A DNA stretch of 64,000 nt. Origin: Saitoella complicata NRRL Y-17804. Its lineage: Eukaryota; Ascomycota; Saitoellomycetes; Saitoellales; Saitoellaceae. The DNA is taken from NCBI RefSeq assembly GCF_001661265.1, contig NW_017567016.1:115750-179749 (forward strand). Reading direction: 5' to 3'. Every line of letters starts with the position of its first letter. Position 1 is the stretch's first letter. The notes under the pieces are model-generated. The model was not told the DNA's origin and searched no databases. It saw nothing but the letters and a program-made list of their open reading frames with translations. This document shows, in pieces, positions 53,542 through 64,000 of this stretch. A program made the position numbers and the translations under genes.

Positions 53542-54266
53542 TCAATTCCATTGGTTCTGCACACTCGTTAGGAAGTCGAAACGGAATCAGTGGAATCACT
53601 TACATGATCCCAGTGTGGGTCCTGAATAAAAGCACACAACACCTTAGAACCTGTCTGCAACAACGGATGACCTGCGACACTTCAGACGTTGTTAGCGATT
53701 ATGAAAATACAAGATTTTGATTTCATACATTTGAAGAAACCTCTCTAGTCCATCTCGTCGGTGCTCAATCACTTCATCGGAAAACCTGTTCGTGAACACT
53801 TTCCCGGGCAAAGAAGGAACGGAAACCCTTGACGATTCCCGCTCTAGAATCTCGCGGAAATGCTCGAAATCGCTGTATCTGCGACGGACGTTTGACTGCC
53901 TGAGTTTGAATGCGGGTATGTTCGTCTAAGGGGGTTTCGTTATCATCCGATCCACGCCCGTCGAGGAGTGCTTCATGACTTACCTTGCAAATGATCTCAT
54001 AGTCCGTGTACATCTTTCTGCCAATACCATGAGTTTGGGGATTCCGAACCTTTCATGCGCATTTAGCCCCTTCCATCCCATTTCCGAGTTCTGCAAGCAC
54101 CAAACATACCTCTATCTCCAGGAAGTTCTCTGGGACCCCATATCTGATGAACTGATCAGCTAGAAGAACATAAACCCGGAATAAATGCGCCACACAGTTC
54201 GTCCATTGGCATCTGACGCATTTGCGGACGGGAGTTCTCGTCGAATCCACGCGGAAGAGGCTGCAT
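53542..54266 (-). CDS. SNX3: Sorting nexin 3 (PX domain, retromer partner)
   Basis: PI3P-binding protein that helps retromer return cargo from endosomes to the Golgi (yeast Snx3/Grd19). Six exons: 54266-54196, 54143-54110, 54049-53984, 53925-53729, 53679-53604 and 53556-53542; 152 residues, human 162. The PX domain covers nearly all of it: [27 protein letters not shown], the PI3P site Arg-Tyr in [11 protein letters not shown], the [20 protein letters not shown] phrase and [14 protein letters not shown]. The last exon is only 15 nt and encodes NQWN-stop, matching the family's NQW end. None of these exons is long enough to stand out alone. Confidence 0.93.
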
Positions 54267-54510
54267 GATGGGCGAGGGTGTATCGTGAGAGGGATGCTAT
54301 TGCAGAGAGACTGGAGGCAGTAGTTCAATCTGATGTCTGATGGGTCGTTTGCGAGCGTTACCGATGGTTTGGATGACGTTTCCCATTGTATGCGGCCCTT
54401 GCGCAACCGTGCGTGTACTGTAGGTATCGATAAGCGACACCTGCCCCGTCGCTGGCACTGGAACATTCGAACGGCCTTGCGCGACCATCCAGCCTGAAGC
54501 CACGACTGAC

Positions 54511-56527
54511 ATGATACGGAAGAGCTTTGATGATCACCATTACCCGGTCCTCACTCCCCATGCTATCGCAAGTGCGGCCATCGTCGACATATACTGCTCC
54601 ATGCTGCTCCCTTCGTCTTGCACAATCGGCGTGCTGGCAGTAGTCATGGAGTCCGTGAAGCCGAATCACCATGATAGCGGAGACCTTTCTGCTCTACTAT
54701 CTAGGCTTACGCGTTACCAGAGTACGCTTCCTAGTAAGAATGTTGCTGATCTCCTCCTTGAAAGAGTTGGTCAACCTATCGACAATTACCACTTCCTAGC
54801 ACGGCTGACATCGGCATAGTTACGCGATCTTTCTACATTCGACTCGTTCAACGATTATGTTAGTAATCTCGGTACGCTTGTGGTTCGGCGTGAGCCAGAA
54901 GCGATTCCAGAGGCTCGAATGCTGCGTCTGAGTAGAACCTCTGTTCTCGGTCTTTTCATTCGACAATGCGCTCTCGCATACAACCGGATGTCTTTCGCAT
55001 CGGTTACACGTCTGTGGACTTCCTTCCTGGCCTTTAGTCACAATGCAATGACGAGAAGTATGAATGCATTTGAAGCGCCGGATCATCCTGCTTCGAAGCA
55101 TGATCAGACGGATGGTGCCAGCTCCTCCATGGATATCGACAGCCTGATACTTTTTCAGACGTCCTACATGCAGAGTACGTTTCTCTACTCTCAGGTGGTA
55201 TCATACTTGACTTACCTTCCGCAGCATACATCTCTGAGCTGCCCGTATCCATGCGTACCGCAATCCGAAGAATCTTCTCGGCGGACTCTGTGACGGCTCC
55301 GTCCAACGCGTACCTGAGGTATGAATACTTTCTGTCTCATAAATACTCACCTCTCATCTGTCTGGAGCAGGTTTCTGGATGCCTGGAGGAAAGGCGATGG
55401 CCATGCCTCGCTGGAGAACCTGAGACGCTATTTTGACTATTCAAACGGAGTTCAGGACGTGTACGTCTATGCGTACATGCGCCTATTTGCCCTTGCTGAC
55501 AAGATCTTAGGAGGCTTCATCGATATGCGCTACTCACCTTAGCGATACTATCGGCTGAGCTTCAATGCCCGCGCGAAGCCTCATCGGTGAGGAGCATCAG
55601 ATGATTGCGGAGGTACGATCAACTAACACCATTCCCATCTTAGGCAATATCAGAGGCTATCAATACGGCACGGGGAAGCAGAGACCATGCATTTCTGGCC
55701 TTTGCACTCGCTCTTCAGAACAGATTCCGTCTGAGTTGGCCAGGTGAAGATTCAGGAAATATGGCTCAGGTGAGTCTTTGACCGTATGTGTTGGAGGATG
55801 CTCACAATGTATTGCATCTCGCAGGTATCACACCCAGCAACAGCTCTGGAAGATTTCTACACCGCTAGTTATGTAAAAGCACGCCCTGAGAATTATAAGG
55901 TGGCACTGGAGGAAGGGTCATTGAGCGCCGAGATCTGGAACAATTTGGGTATGTCAGGGTTTCCGAACATTGAAAACTCTGCTCAAGTCACGGTTTTGAT
56001 AGGAGAGAGTTATCTATCAAGACTTTATAGGGATGTTTCCCTCTTAGTGCCAGTTGATGCGCCAATACAGGTATCTACGGGTTGTCAGGTCTTGCCGTTT
56101 TCAGTTGCGTTGCTAATCCATATCCCTTGAAGGATTATGAACCTCGCATGTCAGTTTCAATACCTCCACCGCCAAGCGTCTTGGTGTCGCATCTGTCGTC
56201 TATCTGGCATGACAGGAAAAGGAGTTCTCCAAGTGCCATCAATAAGCACAGGTCTTTACTGCGTGAAGGCCGCCTGTCAAAGGTGGGTGAAATGAACGCT
56301 CCTCTTCTTAGGTTACACTGACAATTTAGGCTTACGATGTGTTATCCCACGTTGCGAGAATAAGCGATTCCCAAGATCCGGCCCTACGTCGAGAGCTGCA
56401 GAATCCAATATCTCATCTTCAAAAGGCAGGTAGTGTATCGATGGATGCCCTCATCGGCTAACAGCAATTTTTAGAACAACGCGTCAGCCGAAGGCTTTGG
56501 AGACATGATGCTGCTCAACAGCATTGA
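54511..56527 (+). CDS. APC5: Anaphase-promoting complex subunit 5
   Basis: TPR scaffold subunit of the APC/C ubiquitin ligase. Ten exons by frame: 54511-54765, 54820-55174, 55225-55318, 55371-55460, 55511-55586, 55644-55769, 55825-55948, 56071-56282, 56330-56429 and 56475-56527; 494 residues, shorter than the usual 700. Family features: the N-terminal LTPHAIASAAIVDIYC, DLLLER then LRDLSTFDSFN, RFLDAWRKGDGHASLENL, RRYFDY, and the TPR blocks YALLTLAILSAELQCPREAS and AISEAINTARGSRDHAF. Intron 1 uses GTTGGT. Exon 8 was chosen over an alternative ending at 56070 because it continues the frame into the last two exons. The N-terminus may miss an exon. Confidence 0.82.
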
Positions 56528-56676
56528 TCGTTAGGTACAGCAACACTGAGATTCGCACGCTCATTGAGAGGACATCACACTTGCGGTCGAGAAAGTAAAC
56601 ATGACTTTTATAATCGAGGACGCCTGTATGCCAAACCAGAGAAGAGAAAAGTTCAAACCGCACCACATCTGAAGTC

Positions 56677-57805
56677 TCACGATACTAGACTAAGGAATAG
56701 CTCGTAGGAGCCGAACATGATTGCCGCGTTCGGCACGACTCTCATCATATGCGCCGTCAGACCACCATATAGAGCCGCCACACCCTCTTCCTTCAGTACT
56801 ATTCTAAAACACTGCACCAAACCGGTGTATTTTTGCTTTCCATTCTCCATCGGCGCTTGTCGCAGACGCGTCCGAATGACTTCATGAGGATATGCGATAC
56901 CAGCCGCAAATACCTTCGCTATACCGGCAGATCCCGATTTGCCCGCCCACTCAATGAATACGTCCATACTCGTCGGTTCAGGATCGATCAACCGCCGTCT
57001 AGCACTTCGTTCCGCTATCCTTCTCTTCAACTCCTCGTACACTACCCACTGTAGAGAACTTTCTGCGACACCAAGATAAGATGCACTCAGACCACGATAT
57101 AAACCCCGCACACCTTCGTTCCGGACGGTTTGCATGAAACAATCCAAGCTGTTCTTGTACTGGCGACTTGCAGCGCCATCTGTTGAAGCCTTTTGTTTGT
57201 CCAGTTGCAGCCTAGTTTTGATGAGCCAGATAGGGTTCGTGCATGTCGAGGTGGTTATCCCTGCTGTAATTGCTGCAGTGACATGTACCCACGCAGCTTC
57301 TTTGCCGCCATTCAGGTTATCGGCGATGATGCGCTTTCCGTTGCCGTACATGAAGAAGTTTATAGCTCTTGCGGGAATGACACCAACAAGGTTAGGACCC
57401 AGTCCCTTGAATAGCGCTTTTGGACCCTCAATTCGGTAGATGTTGGTGAGAATATGAAAGGTATCCGCAAAGTGGGCGAAGCCACTTTTCACTATTCCCA
57501 TCTTAACGGTTCCATGTGCCGCTCGTCGTTCCAGAAGCTGCTTTTTGTAGAAGTCGCTTTGCAGGCGGGTTTTGACAACGTCGAGCGGTGAGGTTGCTAA
57601 TGCTCCAGACATACCGGCAAGTCTAAAGCGGGATCAGTCTCCATGGGTCAAGCACGTAGGATGCAACGACATACCCTCCAGCTGCAAAATGCGCCCAGGC
57701 GGCGGGAGCCTGCTTCTGCACGACCTGAGCATCGTTAGCTATTGGAGGTGCGGCCGGTGAGGTTGGCCGGGCGGAAATATTGGCGAGGTCTGCCGTATTA
57801 GACAT
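56677..57805 (-). CDS. RIM2: Mitochondrial pyrimidine nucleotide carrier (Rim2/SLC25A33-36 type)
   Basis: Inner-membrane carrier for pyrimidine (deoxy)nucleotides, needed for mitochondrial DNA and RNA. Exons 57805-57675 and 57622-56677 give 358 residues (yeast 377). The three carrier motifs are TSPLDVVKTRLQ, TNPIWLIKTRLQ and AYPHEVIRTRLRQ; the Trp in the second motif is typical of this subfamily and of flavin/folate carriers. The long insert in repeat 1, AHFADTFHILTNIYR and SLQWVVYEELKRR favour Rim2. The 52-nt intron splits the GGLAGMSGALATSP glycine run. Convergent with APC5. Confidence 0.9.
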
Positions 57806-58487
57806 ATAGAAGCTGAGAATAAAAGTGACGTCGCCAGGTGCAAAAATGAGTGGATCTAATCCTCAGCGACGGAGATGATAGAAGTGGAAGGCGGTAGACG
57901 GTCTTTGCAGTCGGTAGTATTTCGGGGACTTTACTTACTCTACTTCTCTTTCTCGTGCGACGTCGTCGTACCCTTAAACTTTTGTTAATCGACGGCGACC
58001 CCGTGCAGGGGTACATCCACCCACACGTGACCCCGCCGCAGCTGTCAAACCCGGACGGGGCAGAAGAGGAGGAGGAGGGAGGTGCAGCCAGTTGATCCGC
58101 GTTATAGTTGGGCTTGATCTGATCTCTTGCTCCGTTATGGGTTGCAGCTGACGTCGTCCAAGTGTGACAGGAAGGGATTCAAAGTTGCGCAGCACATGAG
58201 ACGGGAAAAGTCACGACAACTGGGACAATGTTTTGTAGATGCACTGTCAATTACCGAAAGCAAACCAGAGCAGGACACCTATCGCTCCCATTCACCCTTG
58301 CGTAATCCACAGGCAACAACTCCATCGACGCACCTCCGCTCCTTCGACCTATGCCTGCCACCTTCCAACGATGTTTTCCGCCAGACAGCTGTGATCCGAC
58401 AATATCCTGCATGAACGAGAAACGATACCCAAGAATAACATAACAAAAAACCAAACTCCAGATGAACCCGCAAAATTGGCGATTCGC
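57806..58487. other. Intergenic stretch between RIM2 and RPL21
   Basis: 682 bp containing the RIM2 upstream region and the RPL21 3' end. No gene recognised. A CT-rich tract on the minus strand lies near 58055-58085. Confidence 0.4.
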
Positions 58488-59046
58488 TTAGATGAAGGTC
58501 TCGTAGGGCTGGGCGTAGATAGTCTCGGGGGCGTTCTCAGCGGTCTTGACGAGGCGGGCCTCACGGGGCTGAGCAGGGAGACGCTTGAGCTGAACGAACT
58601 CGCCGTTGGCGGTCTTCTTCTTCTCAGCGTTCAACTTGACACGCTTGATGAAGTCCTCGCGGGAACGGGAGTGCTTGACGTGCTCAACGCGGATGTTGAC
58701 ACGCTTCTCCATGTAGCGGTTGCCGACAACCTTGTAGCAGATAACACCGACGGAGGACTTGGTGACGTTGTAGACGATACCAGTCTTACCGTGGTAGTAC
58801 TTGTGGGGCATACCCTTCTGGACGGCACCGTTCACGACAATGTCAACGATGTCTCCGACCTTGTAGGTCTTCATGTAGGTCGACAAGCGGATCTGTCCAT
58901 GCTGGCGGAATCCACGCTGGAAGAGGTACCTATGAGAAAGAACCGTGTGTCAGTCCCCAGAGCTCGGGAAAAAGCCGCAGAAACGCAGAGCGAGAGAACG
59001 GAGCGAAATACCTGGTGCGGGCGCGGTAACCGAAGGAGTGAGGCAT
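58488..59046 (-). CDS. RPL21: 60S ribosomal protein eL21
   Basis: Large-subunit ribosomal protein. Exons 59046-59012 and 58929-58488 give 158 residues (yeast 160). The N-terminus MPHSFGYRARTRYLFQRGF and the body KTYKVGDIVDIVVNG, GKTGIVYNVT and RVEHVKHSRSR are near-universal. Codons show the high-expression bias. A long antisense frame over exon 2 is a by-product of that bias. It is divergent from uS4 with 292 bp between the ATGs, a pairing also seen for RPS9/RPL21 genes in yeast. Confidence 0.96.
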
Positions 59047-59338
59047 ACTGTCTTTGTCGCTTGGTGTTTTCGCCGGCTCACTGGAATCGTCGTCCCTCCC
59101 TGTCCCTCGATGCACCGGGGCGAATTTCTCTGTGGCTGCTGCCTGAAGGGTTTGTGGGCGGGAACCCTACGGCACCTGCACCCCCGCGCAAAAAATAATT
59201 ACCAAGTACGAATCGCGGTCGCTGGAACGAAGCCTCGTCTCGACTCGTCCAGCACCCGTATCGACAACTGACCAGGTAAGTTCACGCGATTGCCCTGTTG
59301 TCGCGTCGTTTTCGATCTCTAATTCCCGTTCTACAGCC

Positions 59339-60041
59339 ATGCCCCGTGCTCCCAGGAACTGCTCCAAGACCACTAAGGTCCCCCGTCGTCCTTTCGAGTC
59401 CGCTCGGTATGCCACTTTCCTTTCCTTGCGTGAGGATACGCTGCCTTGAGCTTTTTTGCTAACCACTCTATGTGGATAGTCTCGACGCCGAGCTTAAGCT
59501 CGCCGGTGAATACGGTCTCCGCAACAAGCGTGAAATCTGGCGTGTCATGCTCACCCTCTCCAAGATCCGTCGTGCTGCTCGTGAGCTCTTGACCTTGGAT
59601 GCCAAGGACCCCAAGCGTCTCTTCGAGGGTAACGCCTTGATTCGCCGTTTGGTCCGCATCGGTGTCTTGGACGAGTCTCGCATGAAGCTCGATTACGTCC
59701 TTGCCTTGAAGGTTGAGGACTTCATGGAGCGTCGTCTCCAGACCCAGGTCTTCAAGCTCGGTTTGGCCAAGTCCATCCACCACGCTCGTGTCCTCATCCG
59801 TCAGCGCCACATCCGCGTCGGCAAGCAGATTGTCAACGTTCCTTCCTTCGTTGTCCGTCTCGACTCCCAGAAGCACATCGACTTCGCCTTGACCTCCCCC
59901 TACGGTGGTGGTCGCCCTGGCCGTGTCAGGCGCAAGCGGTAAGACTACCTGTGTTTATTGTTTTTGATCATATGCTTACAACTGTTTAGTGCTGCCGCTG
60001 CCGCTGGCGGTGACGCCGAGGAGGCCGAGGACGAGGAGTAA
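59339..60041 (+). CDS. RPS9: 40S ribosomal protein uS4
   Basis: Small-subunit decoding-site protein. Exons 59339-59406, 59480-59938 and 59990-60041 give 192 residues (yeast 195-197). It starts [20 protein letters not shown], includes the S4 RNA-binding motif ([20 protein letters not shown]) and ends [15 protein letters not shown] plus an Ala/Gly and acidic tail (AEEAEDEE) encoded by exon 3. If the last intron is kept, the frame reads CGG then TAA at the splice donor itself, ending the protein right after the RRKR. Confidence 0.96.
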
Positions 60042-60532
60042 ACAAAAACTCCCATGGCTGGTTTCCCTGCATATAGTAGGGTTTAAGATATCAATAATAT
60101 GTTTCTTGGGCTCGCTACACCATTGTTCCAAGTCGGTTGTCATTCCCATACATGATCTGCTGGCACCCATGCCCATGTCCATGTCTCCTTCCGTCGCCAG
60201 TCGCAATTGCGCGATGACATCCTGACCGTAGGACCAATGCGATCGTCATTGTCAATAACAGCCGTTCCACTCATTCAATTGCAACCCTTGAATCCCGTAC
60301 CGCCTAGGAGCACATACAACATTGCCTCGCGTCTCTGGCCCTGACTTGTGTGGGGCCGACACCTCCAAAGCATCATTGACAAGGAGCGCATTCAACCACA
60401 AACAACGAACCCTACTCCAGCTCATTCATTCCAGCATACATCCCGCTTGAGAGACGTTATCGAGCTTCACCAATTGGGATCCACGCTCTAGAATCTCACA
60501 ACGTAACTCACAAACGCCGTGCCTCGGAAGCA
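60042..60532. other. Intergenic stretch between RPS9 and RAC1
   Basis: 491 bp carrying the RPS9 3' region and the RAC1 promoter/leader. Nothing else seen. Confidence 0.4.
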
Positions 60533-61383
<851 letters not shown>

Positions 61384-61505
61384 AGGGCATGGATTGCGCA
61401 AGGAGAAATAACTGGTGCCGTCTAATCATTGAAATTCATGCTTGTTTTTGCCACAGTCGTATACCACTGTTCTTGGGAATATATATTTCGTTCGTTCAAT
61501 GAAAA

Positions 61506-62228
61506 CTACCTTCGTCCTTGCTGCTGCATCATCCTCAGCCGCTCCGGGTTGATACCACTTCCATCGTTGACAACAGCCTTCCTCTGACCTGCCACCTCGT
61601 TCTCCTCCTTGATCCTCTCCCTACGCTCCTCAGTCAAAGCATCGTTCTTTTCTCGCAACTTCTTCGTACGCGCCTCTGATTTTCCTCCACCTCCCGCAGT
61701 GAGCTCGATGTTGATTTTCCGCCCGTCCAAGAATGTGTGGTGGAGTTTGAGAGCTTTCTTCAGCACGGATGGGTTGGTGAATTCGACGAATGCGAATCCT
61801 TTTGGCTTGTGGGGTGGTTCCTTGGCTGTAGGGAGGCGTATGGACGAGGGTTCACCGACACCGGCGAAGTGTGCTTTCACTTTCTCGAGAGTTGCCGAAT
61901 AGGGCAAATTTCCAACGAAGAGAATGAAGCGATGTTGCGTGGGCTTGTCGCCCTTGGCCTTCTTCGGAGCAGACGCCGCAGTCTTCTCGCCTTGTTCAGC
62001 GGCATCACCAGTCTCCGCAGCCTCTTCCTGATCACGCTTCCTCTTCTTGTCCTTCGGCTTCTTGTCCTCCTTCTTCTCCCCTTCCTGCTTGGCTGAAGTC
62101 GAAGGAGCAGCTGGCTTCTCTTTCTCCTCGGTGATCCGCTTCTCCTTCTCTGCCTTCTTGACCTTGAGCTTTCCGGTACGGAAGTCGAGGGCCTTCTGCT
62201 TCTTCTTTGACAGTTTCTCCTCTGCCAT
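61506..62228 (-). CDS. NOP6: RRM-domain nucleolar protein (Nop6-like)
   Basis: Single exon, 240 residues. The first 95 residues are almost all Lys, Glu, Ala and Asp (nucleolar-type basic/acidic stretch). One RRM spans about residues 100-180, with RNP2 ILFVGNLPYSA and RNP1 KPKGFAFVEFT. The C-terminus is basic with helical KLREKNDALTEERRERIKEE. Yeast Nop6 has this layout and takes part in early 40S ribosome assembly. The ortholog call is tentative; a generic RRM ribosome-assembly protein is equally consistent. Confidence 0.78.
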   Translation of the reverse strand: MAEEKLSKKKQKALDFRTGKLKVKKAEKEKRITEEKEKPAAPSTSAKQEGEKKEDKKPKDKKRKRDQEEAAETGDAAEQGEKTAASAPKKAKGDKPTQHRFILFVGNLPYSATLEKVKAHFAGVGEPSSIRLPTAKEPPHKPKGFAFVEFTNPSVLKKALKLHHTFLDGRKINIELTAGGGGKSEARTKKLREKNDALTEERRERIKEENEVAGQRKAVVNDGSGINPERLRMMQQQGRR

Positions 62229-62416
62229 GATACGTGAGAGTGTCGAGGAATTTTTGTTGATACGAGGTGTAACGTTGAACCTTTACGAAACTAAATTTGG
62301 GTGCGGCACTTGGCCCCCATGTGGAGGTGCCTGAATCAGCAGCTGCACCCGTTTCTCAGGTTAAGCTTGATGAGGACGATATGGACAAGAGATGGGAATC
62401 ATCGATATTGGATTAT

Positions 62417-63396
62417 CTAGAAGAACACAATCTTGGTCTTGCCCTCCTTCAAGCGCTCCAGAATCTCGGTGTGACAGATAATCGAGACAACATCCTTCCA
62501 GCACTCTTGCATGTCCCAGATCGAACGCTGCTTCGCATCCTTCCAGGAGGCATCGATGAATATCCGTTGCACATGGTCAACCTTCAGTGCGTCTGTAGTT
62601 ACACTTGTAAGCAAACCAATGTCAATATGTAAGCTGAGATGGCATACCTTGCTGGATCAGAGCCAGCACACGATTTGGAGTACCGACACCGAAACCAATA
62701 CGGTTTTCTGAGACGAACTTGACGTGCTCGCCAAGTTTCATATGTTTTGCGAAGAGCTTGGCGACTCCAGAGGTGGGCGTCTTGTAGACTCTCAGAGCGC
62801 GGGTAAGATCAGCAACACGCAGTGCTGCAGAGCCGAGGAAGATTGTATGAGGGGAGCCATTGTTCTCAGAAGACTCGCTAAGCTTTGCTTTTGGTACCGA
62901 GACTGCGGATTCATAAGTCAGCAGGTGTAAAGACAATTTCAAAGGAACGAAACATGCATTTCTGCACGAAGGTATGCAAGGTCTCCAATGACCGCTTCTC
63001 ACCCCATAACACCGTATCAACAAAGGCCTTCGCGGAGATCATCTTCTCGTCAAGCTCAATGCTCGACAAGGTAGGGTATGCCGCCTTGATCTTCTTCGAC
63101 ACGAAATCGGCCTGCAATTGTGGGTCGAGTACCCCTACCGACGGCTGTCCCGCCTCAGCATCCTCAGCGAGCCTCATTCTCTTCTTGACTGCTCGCTTTT
63201 CCTTATCCCTCTTCCTCTTGAGCTTCTTTGCATCGTCCGCGTCTGGCGTCTCCGAAGCCTCGACATCATCACCGTCGTCCTCACCCGTGGCCAAAGCGTC
63301 GGCCGCATCGAACTCATCGTCAACAGCATACTCCAGTCCATCATCCAGATCATCTCCCCCAGGACTGACAGGTCGTTGACGCTTACTGGTGGACAT
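62417..63396 (-). CDS. CMS1: Cms1-like small-subunit processome protein
   Basis: Three exons: exon 1 from 63396 to about 62940, exon 2 from about 62890 to 62648, and exon 3 62592-62417. Exon 1 encodes an acidic start and a basic nuclear stretch (KKLKRKRDKEKRAVKKRMR), then ISAKAFVDTVLWGEKRSLET. Exon 2 has PHTIFLGSAALRVADLTRAL, VAKLFAKHMKL and RIGFGVGTPNRVLALIQ, and exon 3 has VQRIFIDASWKDAKQRSI. These match Cms1, a DEAD-box-fold relative that lacks helicase function and associates with 90S pre-ribosomes. The exact exon 1/exon 2 join is not settled; several short introns between 62880 and 62950 fit. Confidence 0.78.
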
Positions 63397-63591
63397 GGTT
63401 GTGTTATGACCGAGAAAAGTGCCGAGTCTTCGTTACATGGCTTCGGTATGAATTCTAAAGTTCTCCACCTCATCACCAGCCACACCCCAACCTTAAGTAC
63501 TGCTGGTTGCAAAATGCTTGTCGCAGGGCCTAAATCACCCCTGCGCGTCTGACATCGACACTCCAACAAAACGCGTCATAACTCCATCAAT

Positions 63592-64000
63592 ATGCCTCCT
63601 AGGAAGCTGAGAGGAGCAGCCAAACAATCACTTCAGCTCAGGGCTTCAAGCCGCACCCCCAAACCCCCGCCTAGGCTCGAGGATGATTTGCAGTCAAGCC
63701 CCCCATCAAAACCACCCGCCAGGGTTAAACGTACCAAAACAGTCATTGATCTCGAAATCGAAGACCCAGCTCCTGAACTTGTGAGTCAATACGATGATTT
63801 CATGGTTCAGGTTATCGTTACTAGGGAGCCGAAATTTAGGTATGCCCAAGGACCCTTCATGGTCAACCCCCTGAAAGAATGGGACTTTGTTCAACCACTA
63901 TTGCTCGATCTCGCCCTCGAGGAGTTGCGTCACAACCCTGTGGTCAAAGAGGGCATCAACATTCACTCCCTTACTCCCTACATTCAATGGAAAGTTGTAC
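63592..64000 (+). CDS. Unknown protein, C-terminus cut by the right edge
   Basis: Open from the ATG at 63592 to the window end, 136 codons. The N-terminal 65 residues are basic and Pro/Ser-rich (KLRGAAKQSLQLRASSRTPK), suggesting a nuclear or chromatin protein. A folded part follows with FMVQVIVTREPKF and EWDFVQPLLLDLALEELRHN. A GTGAGT sequence at 63781 could be a splice donor, but the frame also reads through it. No family recognised. Divergent from CMS1 with 195 bp between starts. Confidence 0.5.
   Translation, partial: MPPRKLRGAAKQSLQLRASSRTPKPPPRLEDDLQSSPPSKPPARVKRTKTVIDLEIEDPAPELVSQYDDFMVQVIVTREPKFRYAQGPFMVNPLKEWDFVQPLLLDLALEELRHNPVVKEGINIHSLTPYIQWKVV

Noticed and set aside
55949-56070. 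An APC5 exon at 56003-56070
   Set aside because: It reads open but leaves no frame into the following exons; treating 55949-56070 as one intron makes all later exons fit.
58476-59198. 240-codon plus-strand frame over RPL21
   Set aside because: Antisense shadow of a highly biased ribosomal-protein gene, with no domain and a composition dominated by Leu, Val, Gly and Asp.

Overview
The window is 64 kb of nuclear DNA from a fungus, most likely an ascomycete. Genes are compact, about equally on both strands, often divergent with 140-300 bp between starts, and split by short GT-AG introns (about 40-120 nt, more rarely 200-325 nt). A DASH kinetochore subunit, a Tea1-type Kelch protein, a Rac GTPase with a CAAX box, and a TALE homeodomain gene beside a mating-type-like HMG/alpha-box gene together argue against plants and animals. 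The last pair fits an ascomycete MAT locus, perhaps of an early-diverging lineage (Taphrinomycotina-like); that placement is inference. All exon borders were read by eye from frame continuity and family resemblance.

Layout. 1-31.5 kb is an ordinary housekeeping block: a bHLH factor cut by the left edge; tRNA-Gly; mitochondrial SAM carrier; Ap4A phosphorylase; an SPX-phosphoserine phosphatase fusion; tRNA-Gly and tRNA-Pro; otubain; eS27; NIPSNAP; SET methyltransferase; LipB; ketopantoate reductase; Lrp1/C1D; ATP synthase subunit j; a single-pass membrane protein; Rogdi/Rav2; Spc19; Rsm22; an RWD protein; a 1,424-residue Kelch/coiled-coil protein; and DNA primase small subunit. 31.5-37.3 kb is a decayed island with broken ORFs of unknown family, a frameshifted MULE transposase and a 454-bp MITE with a 9-bp target duplication. 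37.4-41.3 kb holds Rpn5, Rfc4 and the complex I 24-kDa subunit. 41.3-46.7 kb is a second, AT-rich island with short tandem repeats and a broken Tc1-like transposase. 46.7-56.5 kb holds a JMJD7-like oxygenase, an F-BAR/RhoGAP protein, a TMEM19/DUF92 membrane protein, the candidate mating-type pair, SNX3 and APC5. 56.5-64 kb holds the Rim2 carrier, the divergent eL21/uS4 pair, Rac1, an RRM protein, Cms1 and a gene cut by the right edge.

Functional themes: mitochondrial function (SAM and pyrimidine-nucleotide carriers, LipB, Rsm22, NIPSNAP, Atp18, complex I), cell polarity (Kelch/Tea1, Rac1, F-BAR-RhoGAP), DNA replication (Pri1, Rfc4), ribosome production (eS27, eL21, uS4, Nop6-like, Cms1) and protein turnover (Rpn5, APC5, OTUB1). 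The two items most worth follow-up are the candidate MAT locus at 51.3-56.5 kb and the SPX-ACT-HAD fusion at 5.6-7.5 kb.
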